64,000 nt of DNA. Source: Arbacia lixula. Taxonomy: Eukaryota > Echinodermata > Echinoidea > Arbacioida > Arbaciidae. The stretch is from the NCBI GenBank assembly GCA_963669155.1, contig OZ022589.1, positions 12,702,848-12,766,847 on the forward strand, written 5' to 3'. Positions 1-10,786 of the stretch are shown here, in pieces. Made by a program: the position numbers and the translations under genes. Below the pieces are notes generated by a model. The model ran no database searches. It was given only the letters and a program-made list of their open reading frames with translations, and had not been told where the DNA came from. Position 1 is the first letter of the stretch. Each line of letters begins with the position of its first letter.

Positions 1-1868
1 GTATTTCTAATTAGGTAGTGCCTTCCTATGAATAACAAAAGAAAATCTGTTTTGAGAAGTATGCCAACCGTTCAGCCTTCGCTGGGAGCTCGTTGCTGAT
101 CTTTTTACACACACTGTGAATTAGTTTTGGGGTAAGCGAAGGGAAACTTTGAAAAAATTATAGAAAGAATTTGGTCCGTAACTTTTTCGGACACCTCCGC
201 ACACGAAATTGAGGTTGTTTCCATGAAAGATGAAACACTCAATAAACGATTTACAAGATATTTTTAAGGAAATATGATTTGGAAATGTGTGATATGGAGG
301 CATTTCTCTGGCATGTTTTCTACAGTGTTCTCATTTTATCACAAAAACGAAGCAACAATATAATCTGAAATTCACAGAATCGTATCTTTATAAGATGTAA
401 TACTACTGCACATGCACTTCAGTTCATGTAGTGGTTCTGAAATCTTCTGCGCATACAGAATATATATTCCTCTAAATGCATCCAAAATTTGTCATGCTTG
501 TTTGGCGGCGGATCTCCCTCGATCAAAGAGCCAAACGCGTAAACTATTCCATTGTGACATCAATGCACACGACTGCTGTAGGAATAAATTACACTTCGTG
601 CTGACTCCATTCCTTACACCTCTCTGATCGGACGATCCTTGAGACCATTCTGGAAAGCTGAGTTGCGTGATAATGCCTTCAGGGCCATGAAACGTGAATA
701 AAATGTGCATTTACGCGTGCTAGGATAACATTTCTGTTGCATTTGTTAAACTGCGCTATAAATCAGTTGTGGCGGGGCAAGGTGTTTGTATGCTCAACAT
801 CACTCTATTGAAGGCGAAATTCACGAGAAAGCTAAACAAATATGTTGAGTATCATTCGAGCATTCCATATATCAAAAAGCTATTCTATAAGTATGCCAAC
901 ATTTTAACAACTTTTAATGTTGAAAACTTACTAATGTTAGCGTATTTCTTTTAAGATTTTCAACTGTTCGTTTGATTTAAATGTTTTAACTGCTGTGACA
1001 TGCAATACATGCATTTATTAACAACTTTATACAATATTCAGACATTCATTTTACGCATGGCATGTTTGTCTAGACTGGCATTAACATGGCATATTTCAAA
1101 CCGAATAGGATTAAAATGGAAAGCATGTTAGAAAATCGATGAATTGATTTAACATAATTGGGGTTTGATATCACAACAATCATCATTGAATTGATTTGTT
1201 AGGCATCAAGCCATAGAATAATCAACTTTTTAAACAATACTTCAGGCCTTGTATAACAGCATACTAAATATTTTAACCTGATATTTTTTTCAATTATTGC
1301 GGAGTTTCGGGAGAAAGGCTATCAAATTGTCTGAAAAGCTGGATCCGATATCGATACTCGAGATATCACTGATATCTGACTTAGCATTCTCTTCGAGAAA
1401 CTGTTCAGCATCATTAACGGTAGTACTCGCGTGAGTTAAATGAGAAGTCACTGGCATTCTAATTCAGAAACAGGCCCCTGGTTTTAAACAAAATCACTCT
1501 AGTGAGAGGGTTATCTGTCCGATATTAAGAGTCTCCGCTGTGATCACCGCTGCTTGCTCTACCCGCATAGTTTAGAACCAGTTGTCTTGACGATAATGCT
1601 CGAATGACGTCACACTTATTATGTATTATGTCTGTTGTTAACACCATCATGACCATTCACCTTATCCCGCGAATTTTTTTTCATGGGTAACGTTTTATTT
1701 GACCAAATCCTTTCATTCATCAATCATTTGAGCTTTTCTAGCATTTTTGGAAATATACAATATTAAAACGTTCAACATGTAAAATTGTTCTATTTCCTTA
1801 GCCTGCAATTTGGGTACTGGGCATTGATATGAAATATGAAAGGAAGAGGGAGGGGGGAGGGGTCTTAC
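1..1868. other. MSMO1 intron and dispersed repeat
   Basis: No exon is recognisable. Bases about 1065-1485 match 50305-50740 in direct orientation, with shared blocks around gaaagcatgttagaaaatc and aacaggcccctg. Bases about 1488-1612 match 26155-26290 in inverted orientation (shared core gaaccagttgtcttga and its complement). These are two dispersed repeat families of unknown type. The rest is ordinary AT-rich intron. Confidence 0.6.
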
Positions 1869-4742
1869 TCATTGTTTCAAGAGGGTGAGCATACTCAGCA
1901 GCCATTCCAAATGGAGCCTGTAGAAAGTGAAGAAAGAAAATAATATATAGGATTAATTACTTAATGTAATAATATTCAGGAAGGGTAATACAATACATAA
2001 AACTACCTTTCTGGATTTATCAACACAATTGCACTTTGGAAATACTATTCAGAGAAGAGGGAGAGGAGAACGAATAAGAAGGAAGGAAGGAAGGGGTGGG
2101 GACAAGAACAAGTTCTTCTTTATTCATCTTTTACAGGGCTCTAACGTGTCACGAGACACAAGCTGATTAACTGAAAAGACCCGTTATCATGCTTTGTAAA
2201 TAGGAAGACAAATTTGATTTGGAAAAAGAAGAAGCGATATAAAGAGAGGAGAGGACGACGAAGAGGGAAAAATGGGACTAGCCATAAGAAGAAAAATATG
2301 GGGGAAATTTAAGTAAAGGGAGAAGCCGAGAAGCTATAAAAATACAAACAGAAAGATGGCAACGACTAGATATACAAGACAGTTGAAGACGGATAAAGGA
2401 GATTTATGGATAAAATTAAAGACGGATAGAGGAGATTAGCGATACGGACAAGAAGGAGAAGAAGAAGCCTTTATGCGTACCTGGAATGTGTGGTGGATCT
2501 TATGGATGTACTTGTAGATGCTCTTGTGATGCAGAGCGCGATGGAAGAAGTAGTGCCACGCATCCTCTAACACTAGACACCCGAAGCACTGGGCGAGCGT
2601 CACGTACCTACAGCACAATAATTATATAGCACGTGCTGGTAATGAACATGATGACGAAACACTGAAATTGCGATAATTACATAAGAATGCAACGCTAAAG
2701 CCAAACATATATTATTTGAATAAAAAGCCCATTGGCAACAGATAGAGAGTGAAGGAGTGATGAGGAAGTTCTGACTTGTTTAAAGTTGTAGCCACGAGGC
2801 CCATTATTTTCGGGGCATAGTGCTTCGTATCTCGCCCCGTGATGGGCATGTCCTGTCCGTATAGTTGAGAGTCATTTGCCATGCTTTCGATTGAGAGCAA
2901 AATAGCAGGCCCAAGTGATGAAAAACAAGCGGTATTACAATTTTCTAGAGTGTCATGGCTTCGTACGTGAAGAGGATATTCATAATCCATTTTTTTTTGC
3001 CAAGACCTTCGAGATCTACGAGATGCATGCTCTGTTGGGGTAAGACGCGGAATAAATAAAATAGTTTCGTAGCTTGGGCTACGCCCAATTCGACAAATCG
3101 CACAATCTTCCAACTTTACCAGAATTGGAATGCTTAAAATATGGTATTATTATGGTAGTTGACGATAACGTGAGTGATTTACCAGGGCGGCATGGTGTCG
3201 TAGCTAAATGAGATGTCCATTATTTGACAGTAGAAGTACAGTCCGACGTAGAATGGGGGTTGGATCAGGAGCTGGCTGAACATCACTAGCTTCAGACATT
3301 TCACCTCCTGAGATGTCGTCACTGGCTTGTCCTGGACAAGCCAGAGGGGAGGGAGAAGAAAGTATGAGTCGCAAAGGCCTATCTCAATAGCAGTAACTAT
3401 ATAGGTAGAAAAAATGCTTGCGCTCTTACGCAATAATGTCGACCTGTTACGACCTTAAAGTGTAACATTGTCTTGAAGGGTAACATTGTCTTAAAGTGTA
3501 ACATTGTCTTGAAGTATAGCACGGTGCTTAGTACATGATAGTCGCTGCGTGCGGCGCGGACACACATCTCTAGCTAGCTGTGATAGTATGTTATGTGTGT
3601 ATGCTGCTCAGGAGCTTTAATATGCACCGTATTACGCTTTAAGACCGTGCTACACTTAAGGTCTTAACAGACGCCAGCGCGATATCTGAGACACGTGCAC
3701 ACGAAATGAGTCAGCGTCAAGCAACGTCGCGGAGACGTCACCGCAACGTTTCCTTCATCTCCAGCAGTAGCAGGCAAAATAAACTCTACTACCGCAACTT
3801 ATGAAAACGTTTGTTAGGACCTTAAGACGTTAAGGAGACCTGCTGGAATGGCTGGAGATTGCAAAAAGCCCCCCCCCCCCCCCCTCACTTAAATTACCGT
3901 TGAGACCAGGCTAGTGTCTCGAACATAGGCTCCTTACTAGCTAGAAAACACTGTGTTTACAAACGTACGTGCTGTATCTTGAAGCGCTCCATGTACGGGA
4001 TGAACTGGAATAGGAACGACGGGGTGCAGATTATCAGGAAAAATACCTGCACGAGAGAGAGAGAAAAAAAAAAGATGGAAAGAGAGAGAGAGAAAAAAAA
4101 AAGAGGGAGAGAGAGAGAGAGAAAGGTAGTAAAAAAGCACAGATATGGAAACAATACAATATTTTGAATCAGAGTTGGAATAACACCCGCTTTAATTCTT
4201 TCTCGTTTCCTGAAGAGTCTTCTATGATAACCGAGTTTGCATGAAGCAAGACGATAATCTCTTACCATAGAAAACGGAATATGATCTGAACCAATGAACG
4301 CTGAAATATCAAACAGACCCCACAAATAATACAGCTCTATAATGCAGTACAGATATTGCAATAGCGTAATATACATACTTACACGTTGTTATATATATTA
4401 TGCATTATTCGCACCTTCTTGAGATATATTACACTGCGTGAAAAGGTGTAATGCACTACCAACGTGTATTATGTTTGATAATAATTATGTTACGTCCCGC
4501 AGAAACAATCATAAGAAGTCACACCCGCCTGGATACATTATGGCAAAATGGCGGATCGACAATTTTGTATCTATAGACCAACTTACAAGGTGGACAATCG
4601 CCGTAATGAAGGTTGCGATCTGAAACCGTGTATAGTTGTCCGTCATGTATCGCCAGGGGGTCTCGAAACCAAGACCTGCCGTAACCCCCGCGGTTGCGTT
4701 CTCCACCACGGGGGCACTATTCGCTAGAATGCTGTCCGCCAT
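1869..4742 (-). CDS. MSMO1: Methylsterol monooxygenase 1, exons 1-5 (3' part off the left edge)
   Basis: ER-membrane non-heme di-iron oxygenase that oxidises the C4 methyl group of sterol precursors in cholesterol-type synthesis. Exons read on the minus strand: 4587-4742, 3969-4046, 3183-3331, 2481-2607, 1869-1917, all with GT..AG borders and consistent phase. The start is the ATG at 4742 ([16 protein letters not shown]). Family landmarks are NYTRFQIAT, then a hydrophobic segment FLFQFIPYM, then the histidine-box region [11 protein letters not shown] and [11 protein letters not shown], then [15 protein letters not shown]. About 187 codons are present; vertebrate proteins are near 293 residues, so the last third, with the final histidine box, should lie left of base 1. 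I searched 1-1868 for it and found none. No frameshift or stop is seen. Identification is very secure. Confidence 0.96.
3442..3671. mobile_element. Short inverted-repeat element in MSMO1 intron 2
   Basis: The left end reads CTGTTACGACCTTAAAGTGT and the reverse complement of the right end reads CTGTTAAGACCTTAAGTGTA, giving terminal inverted repeats of about 30 imperfect bases. Three tandem copies of a unit containing AACATTGTCTT follow the left end. It looks like a degraded MITE. No target duplication could be assigned. Confidence 0.5.
4051..4130. repeat. Purine microsatellite (GA/A runs)
   Basis: Alternating gagaga and aaaa blocks directly upstream, on the minus strand, of MSMO1 exon 2. On the transcribed strand this is the polypyrimidine tract of the 3' splice site, which ends in CTCTCGTGCAG at 4047. 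The short overlapping reading frames here are artefacts of low complexity. Confidence 0.85.
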
Positions 4743-5340
4743 GACTCTGTGCAGTGGTGAGTGGCGGTGCGAGTAGACAGAAAGGAGGGTGCTTCGTGCG
4801 AGGATCCAGGAGGGGCTATGTCACCTCGAACCAGATACCTGCCGATGTAACACTCTCGACTCTCGCAGGGTTATGAAAGATCTTCTGAATCGCTCTTATC
4901 TAAGAGGGAAAAGTTTGTTGAACCCACCGCTAGGCTCGGGATGAACGCCAGCAATAGCCTATTCCGGTCTTCGCAGAAATGTACGTCTATGCAGCGAAGT
5001 ACTACGTGTTAAAAAGAACTTTTGACACTTTTGAAAAATAATTAAAAATAAGTTACAACTCGAATCAAACTGAAATGGACATATCATAAAGTCAAGGGAT
5101 GTTAATATTTTTAAAAGTAGGTTTGGTGACATTTCATCACTTGTTTTGTAATGATCCTGTGACAATCTAATGAGATTTAACTTTTGGACAAATTTGTTTC
5201 TAAAATATGTGTGTGTATCATATGCTTTATTCACAACACAACATTGGTTGTTGTGCATCGCAAATGTCAACCAACAACATCTTTACTGCCGGAAGCATCA
5301 TGCATTATTGATGACACTATGGCGGGAATTGCGAATGGAT
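4743..5340. other. Region upstream of MSMO1; no gene seen
   Basis: This holds the presumed MSMO1 5' untranslated region and promoter (minus strand) and then AT-rich sequence. No TATA box or HACL1 5' exon could be recognised on the plus strand. Confidence 0.5.
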
Positions 5341-5344
5341 TGAC

Positions 5345-5945
5345 AGGCCACTGTTTGCGGAAAAATAGATTTCCTTGCGACAACGAAAACTATTTGGAAA
5401 CTTTCTTGCAACGTTTAACGAACCCTTTACAAACTTTTGTGAACCCTGACGAAATCCCAATTTCGCCACGTTTGCAAGCATTCGCCGCCTAGTTTGTAAA
5501 AGGTTCGTAAAAGTTGGCAAGAAAGTTTTCAAATAATTTTCATCGTCGCAAACAATTTTCTTGTCGCAAGGAAGTTTATTTTTTCCGCAGTTTTTCTTGT
5601 CGTTGTGAATTTAGTTTTTCGGGAACAGTTGCTAGCGTTCACAAAAACAGTCATAAGCATTTGCATAGTCAGTTGTACGACGGTGTCGCTGAAGTTCTTT
5701 ACTGTTTCACCAATGCTAGCCACCACATGGCCATATGGTTCATGCATAAAATCCATTGAGAGAAATTCGCCATTCAGTTCGTCAGGCCGAGGAAGAAATG
5801 TATGCCTACTAAAAGGAGAGCAAGGATCCATCGGAAAGAGAAAAGGTCCATGCAGAGGAAGATGTTCGCCAAGATTCGTCAAAAAAAGTTGGCGAATCCA
5901 AAATTCGTTACATTCGTAAGCATTCGCGCCTAGTGAGATACCCCC
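5345..5945. mobile_element. Palindromic foldback element
   Basis: Bases about 5355-5490 are an imperfect inverted copy of about 5493-5605: arms contain tttccttgcgacaacgaaaa and its complement-like ttttcttgtcgcaaggaag, meeting near gcattcgccgcctag. The far edge ends in gcattcgcgcctagtgagat. It resembles a foldback or long-inverted-repeat MITE. The superfamily is not assigned, because no coding sequence is present and no target duplication is clear. Confidence 0.6.
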
Positions 5946-6088
5946 TTTGAGCTAAACTTACCAGTTGAAAGGATTGAAGAAAAACAGGAGACAATAATCT
6001 GTTTTTGAATGCGTGGAGCCTGATCAACTCTTTTTGAAGATTTGTCCCGTTTACAAAAGTTATTACATAACAGCATTACATAACGTGC
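5919..6088 (+). repeat. Inverted repeat arm, partner at 8463-8633
   Basis: About 165 bp match 8463-8633 in inverted orientation with roughly 93 percent identity by eye. Shared blocks include ctgtttttgaatgcgtggag, cctgatcaactctttt and gatttgtcccgtttacaaaa. The repeated block spans the junction of the foldback element end (gcctagtgagata) and its flank, so it looks like an inverted duplication of a junction rather than a simple terminal repeat. Confidence 0.75.
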
Positions 6089-6639
6089 TATCAACTCAAA
6101 TCACGTTACGCCAGCATTTGGTTACCTCGTTACCAGTTTTCCTTGATCAGCAGTTGTCCTCTTTTCGTTTTCATATTTTAGATTACCTTCGTTTTACTAA
6201 AAACAATCCCCTATTTAACTCTAAATCAGCTGCCTTCTTAAGCACCATCGTGCCCTCAACTCACGATAGTTCTGTTCTATTTTTTTTTTAGACCGACCCA
6301 CCATAATATGCCTTTGATACTAATATACGCATCACGAGAGTAAGATTTTCGTCACTTTGCTTTTCTCATTCTAGCGTAGCACAGTGATACTTGACGTCTG
6401 CAATATTGTGAGCTCCTCCCATCCACATTATTAATCAGTAGGTTTCGATGAACGCAGGCGATTTCCCTTTTCACTCAGTGAACAAACAATATTTTTTTTC
6501 TCATAAATACAAAATATGAATACGCTAGAATTAATTCACTGAATAATGCAGTTGATGAGCTCAACTACAACGTAGATCCTGATGATACGGTCCAAATATA
6601 AAACTCTTCCAAATATTTTTTCAGAAAACCAACTCAAAT

Positions 6640-8462
6640 CCAACATGTCTATTTTTCCAACAAAACTATATTTTTTTAATTTCAATATTAGAAGTGCTAA
6701 CAAAAAACATTGACAATGTAAAACTTCTTCCAGAAAGAAGCCAATTGAGTAAATTTATAATTGGACTTACAGAAACATGGCTGTCTGCTGATGTCATAAT
6801 CCCTTTGCATACCTTGCCAGGACACAATGTCATATTTAATAATCGCGTCGAGAAGGTTAGTGGTAGCGTTTTATTTTATATCCCTACATAACTATCTTTC
6901 TCCCCAATACATGATTTGTATGTCACGAATGAAACAATGGAACCACTTTTCGTTGAAATACAACCAGAGAAATCCCCCCCCCCCAAATTACGCTGGGGTC
7001 ATTTACAGACCACCTAATAAACGAATTCATTATTTCCCTCCAAACTTTACTCCACAGTCGCACAGTCAATAAAGAAGTGCATTTTTATGGGTGGTTGCAA
7101 TATAAATCTATTAAATTGCAACAATATTAATAACTCTAACGAACTTCTCGAGACGGTCCTATCAGCATCCTATATGCATACTTCTTATAACTAAGCCCAC
7201 ACGTATCACTGCAACTACAGCAACATTAATTGATAATTTCTTTACAAACATTCAGCACCTACCAATAGCCGGCATACTTATATCGGACTTATCAGATCAC
7301 TTTACAATATTTACTATGTTACCATACAACATCAATCAGAACATCCCCAAACCCCAAAAGATGTAAACTCATGTATTCTCAAGAAAACATAGCCAACTTA
7401 CAAGAGAGCATTAGCTTAATCGATTGGTCACCTGTACATGACTGCAAATACGGGATTCGAGTCGTTTAATAAGCTAATTCTGCCTAAAATTGACGGACAT
7501 GTACCGCTCATTGAGGTAAAAAAAATGGATCGAAGAAAGGTGCCACAGTCACCATGGGTTACACACTCATGACTAATATGTATCAATCGTAAAGAAATAA
7601 GTTTATAACTCAAATTAAAAAAAAAAAACCCATTGATAAAAAGGCCTGAAGTATACTAAATATGAAAACACTTCATAAATGACGCTCCGCAATGAAAGAA
7701 AATCTTACTATTGTAACAGAATAAAAAACAACAACAACGTAGAATGTCATTAATGAAGTATTGAATAAAACAAGAGAAAATAAATCGATTGGAAAAATAG
7801 GAGTGGAGGGAATCACTGCAGGTAACCAAGAGATAATTGCAAATAATTTCAGTTAATATTTTGCTTCAGTAGAAGGAAAGCTAGCTGAAAGTATTCTTGC
7901 GGCATATAAAGATTTTCACGATTTTTTTTTTACTCATCCTAATCCCAACTTTCTCTGTATGACACCAACAAATAGATTTGAAATACGTACTTGATATAAT
8001 CAATAATTTGTCAGATAAAAAGAGCTGCGAAAATGAGGACATCGACAATATTCTTCTCAAATACATTTCACCTCAAATAAAAGATCCCTTGACACACATG
8101 TTTAACACTTCTCTTATAACAGGCACCTTTCCAAACGAAATGAAAACAGCAAAATTGATTCCAATACACAAAAAGTTAACTCGACAATTACTGAAAATTA
8201 TAGATAAATTGCTCTTGTGTCGGCTTTCTTCAAAATATAATTTACACCAGGACACAATCTCCTTTCTTGAACAAAACGACATACTAAGTGAATCACAATA
8301 CGGATTTTAATAGATCTAAACGTAAAATCACTCAGGCAATTCTCAATCTCATTCATAATGTTACAAAGTCGCTAGACTTGCACACACTATAGACCTGTGC
8401 CTGTTTAGATTTTTCGAAATCCTTCGATACCATTGACCTCAAAATACTCTCGGATATAAAAA
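6640..8462 (+). mobile_element. Decayed CR1-like LINE (endonuclease and N-terminal reverse transcriptase)
   Basis: Translated pieces in shifting frames show a non-LTR retrotransposon. The apurinic endonuclease part has IIGLTETWLSADVI (about 6760-6800), LPGHNVIFNNRV, AGVIYRPPN (about 6990-7020) and a late SDLSDHFTIF (about 7290-7315). The reverse transcriptase start has KYISPQIKDPLTHMFNTSL and FPNEMKTAKLIPIHKK (about 8060-8175), then ILSESQYGF (8283-8309) and CLDFSKSFDTIDLKIL (about 8400-8450). The frame is broken several times. The catalytic Y/FADD box and later parts are missing: the sequence stops where the inverted repeat at 8463 begins. It belongs to the CR1/L2 side of the Jockey group by these motifs, with exact clade uncertain. 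Confidence 0.85.
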
Positions 8463-8633
8463 TGATGTAATGCTGTTATGTAATCACTTTTGTAAACGGG
8501 ACAAATCTTCCAAAAGAGTTGATCAGGCTCCACGCATTCAAAAACAGATTATCGTCTCCTGCTTTTCTTTAATCCTTTCAACTGGTAAGTGTAGCTTAAA
8601 GGGGATATCCCACTAGGCGGCGAATGCATATAT
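8463..8633 (-). repeat. Inverted repeat arm, partner at 5919-6088
   Basis: This mirror copy of 5919-6088 ends in ggggatatcccactaggcgg. It interrupts the LINE, separating the reverse transcriptase start from the LINE 3' tail. Confidence 0.75.
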
Positions 8634-8757
8634 TAATGACTTGTGTTGATTATTTCTTGTGTGTTATTTACGTTCATTGTATCGGAACTTTATGGATCTT
8701 TTTTTTTTGTGTGTGTTTTGTGGAAAAAATACATTGAATCTTGAATCTTGAATCTAT
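8634..8757 (+). mobile_element. LINE 3' tail with short tandem heptamer
   Basis: The segment ends in three copies of the heptamer ttgaatc (8737-8757). Short tandem repeats rather than poly(A) close CR1-like LINEs, so this is probably the 3' end of the same LINE family. Linkage to the fragment at 6640 is inferred from position. Confidence 0.6.
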
Positions 8758-9220
8758 GTGAAATCTAGTATACACTGAAAATAAGATGCAAGGAATCTCA
8801 TATAGCTTCAACAAGGATGTGTAAGTGACATGGAGTACCATCAGCCGTTTAATTTATGCAGATTCGTTGTTCTCTTCTTCTAGTTACAAAAGAATGTTTT
8901 CGAAAGTTTTTTTTTTTCATTCTACATGTTCAATGCCGCCGATTCTCTGGGTAATTTTTGCCTTTCAAAAACATGACACAATCGCGTATGTATCGTATTT
9001 TTAAGAGCAGCTGACAGTCATGAATGTGGAGTGGCGGATTCAAATTTTGTTCAAAGGGATGGATGTCCACTTCTTTACACAGTTTTGGCTTCACGATCCT
9101 TTTCAGGAAAACGGACAAACTGTCCTAGTTTGCGTATGAAGCACTCTCGGTCGTTTGGTAGCGACCACAGGCGTGATTCATATACTGTATTGCACCGGTC
9201 AGTGCATTGCTCACCTGAAC

Positions 9221-9474
9221 GCCCTACTCTGACAAAAGGAAGCAAGCGACAAATCACTCAAATCTGGGTTATTGGTATTCTTAGATTGTATCCAGCATTT
9301 CATTCACCCTACATACGTCCAAAATCCGGGCAAGAAATATTCATCTTGCTGCGAGATATTCAATCTAACATGATATGGTGTTGCACTGATGCGAATGCAA
9401 GTGACAGACACATTTTGCTCATTTACAAGAAAGGTATCTTTTGTTAGTTGCTTCCTTTTGTCAGAGTAGGGCAG
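9221..9474 (-). mobile_element. MITE family A copy (terminal repeat CTGCCCTACTCTGACAAAAG)
   Basis: About 254 bp, with inverted ends gccctactctgacaaaagga and the complement of cttttgtcagagtagggcag. The interior (cgggcaagaaatattcatct, tgacagacacattttgctca) matches the copies at 15938, 31553 and 58337, here in reverse orientation. Confidence 0.8.
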
Positions 9475-9699
9475 TATTGTGTTGAGGAGAGCCGCTATGT
9501 GAGTCGTTGCGGTGTCGTCTCATCAACAGATAGTCTGCGGAATCGAACATGGGATAAAAAAAAAATCCATGTACAGCATCTTTCACTGTCTTTTGAGACT
9601 AGACGGAGAGCAAAATGAATCTGCATTAACACTTTGTGTGCGAGCCAATGGTGCTGTATAGGAATGTGTGTATTGATGGAGAAACAAAGGTGCAATAGG

Positions 9700-9916
9700 C
9701 CATTTTTTACATGCAAGCAAATTTCATTCACATCGTTCAAACAATACGTTATTAATGGTAACCGATGTCCGATGTTTGTCCGAGTAGCAACAAGTAATAG
9801 ATTCAGAGTGTGTTCCATATATTGATACTGAATCACAAAATACAAGTGAATGTAATAACACGTCACTAGGAATTAAGTTAGGGGGAAGTTTTTAATATAT
9901 TACGAAAACGGCTTGT
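9700..9916 (+). mobile_element. Partial copy of the TTAA-flanked MITE found at 27597
   Basis: The blocks cgttcaaacaatacgtta, tgtccgagtagcaacaa and tattacgaaaac occur in the same order and spacing at about 27806-27990. Only the internal segment is preserved, without terminal repeats. Confidence 0.6.
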
Positions 9917-10786
9917 GGCATATTCACTCTCTCCCGACGTTAAGCTATGTAGTAAGCCGATGGGCTTTTCATTGCCTGGTAATGCAAGGGTTAAGCAGGG
10001 ATGTGTTAGGAAGGAGGGACAACTCAACCATAATATATTCAAACATCTGTATGGATACTAAAGCGTGCTAATGAATGTCAAAAGCATTCCACAATCACTG
10101 CAATGCTTTGAAGTCCCATGCGCGGCACCGTCATTTTGCTATCGTCAACTTGGAAAGCAGTATCTTTAATTGCCTGTTTTGTTTCTCGAAGCTGTGTTTC
10201 TTATCACATTTTTTTGTAATTTTCAAGAAAGTTAAGGGGCAACACCTCTAAAGATCCTGTATTCGTTTTTCTTCTAAATAATTGTTGAATGATGCACAAA
10301 CGGAGATATAAGATAATATTCTTACTTGCATAATTAACAAATTTCTTCACTTTCCGGAGATTTCCGGAAATGTCGGATTCAATCATTATCAAAATCATAT
10401 ATTAAGCTGCTTATTTTCATTAAAAGAGTTTGCGTGAATTTGCGTGCAAATGAGATATTTTACTTTAAAAAACTGTTTATTTTTGTTCGCTGATATCGCT
10501 TTTCCTCACAAAAGTATTGATGCAATCCAACAGAAGTGGACAAGCGAAATAAGACTCTACATTTCTTTTGTTCTCTCTGAGAAACTGTTGCTACGCAATC
10601 GTGTTCGTTATTGTTAAAACACGTGAAAAGCACATGCTGAGACCACGCAATTTTTCGGCGGTGCCACGCATGGGCTCAAAGAAAGAATGTTGTTTCATAT
10701 CCTTCCATAACATATCCCTGGGTTAAGCGAAAAGAGCAAACGGCTAATGATACTCCCGTGTAATTTGAACACCTTTGGTCTCGTAG

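Noticed and set aside
10060-10700. A larger inverted-repeat element suggested by catgcgcggcaccg and cggtgccacgcatg
   Set aside because: The complementarity covers only about 20 bases and does not extend convincingly on either side.
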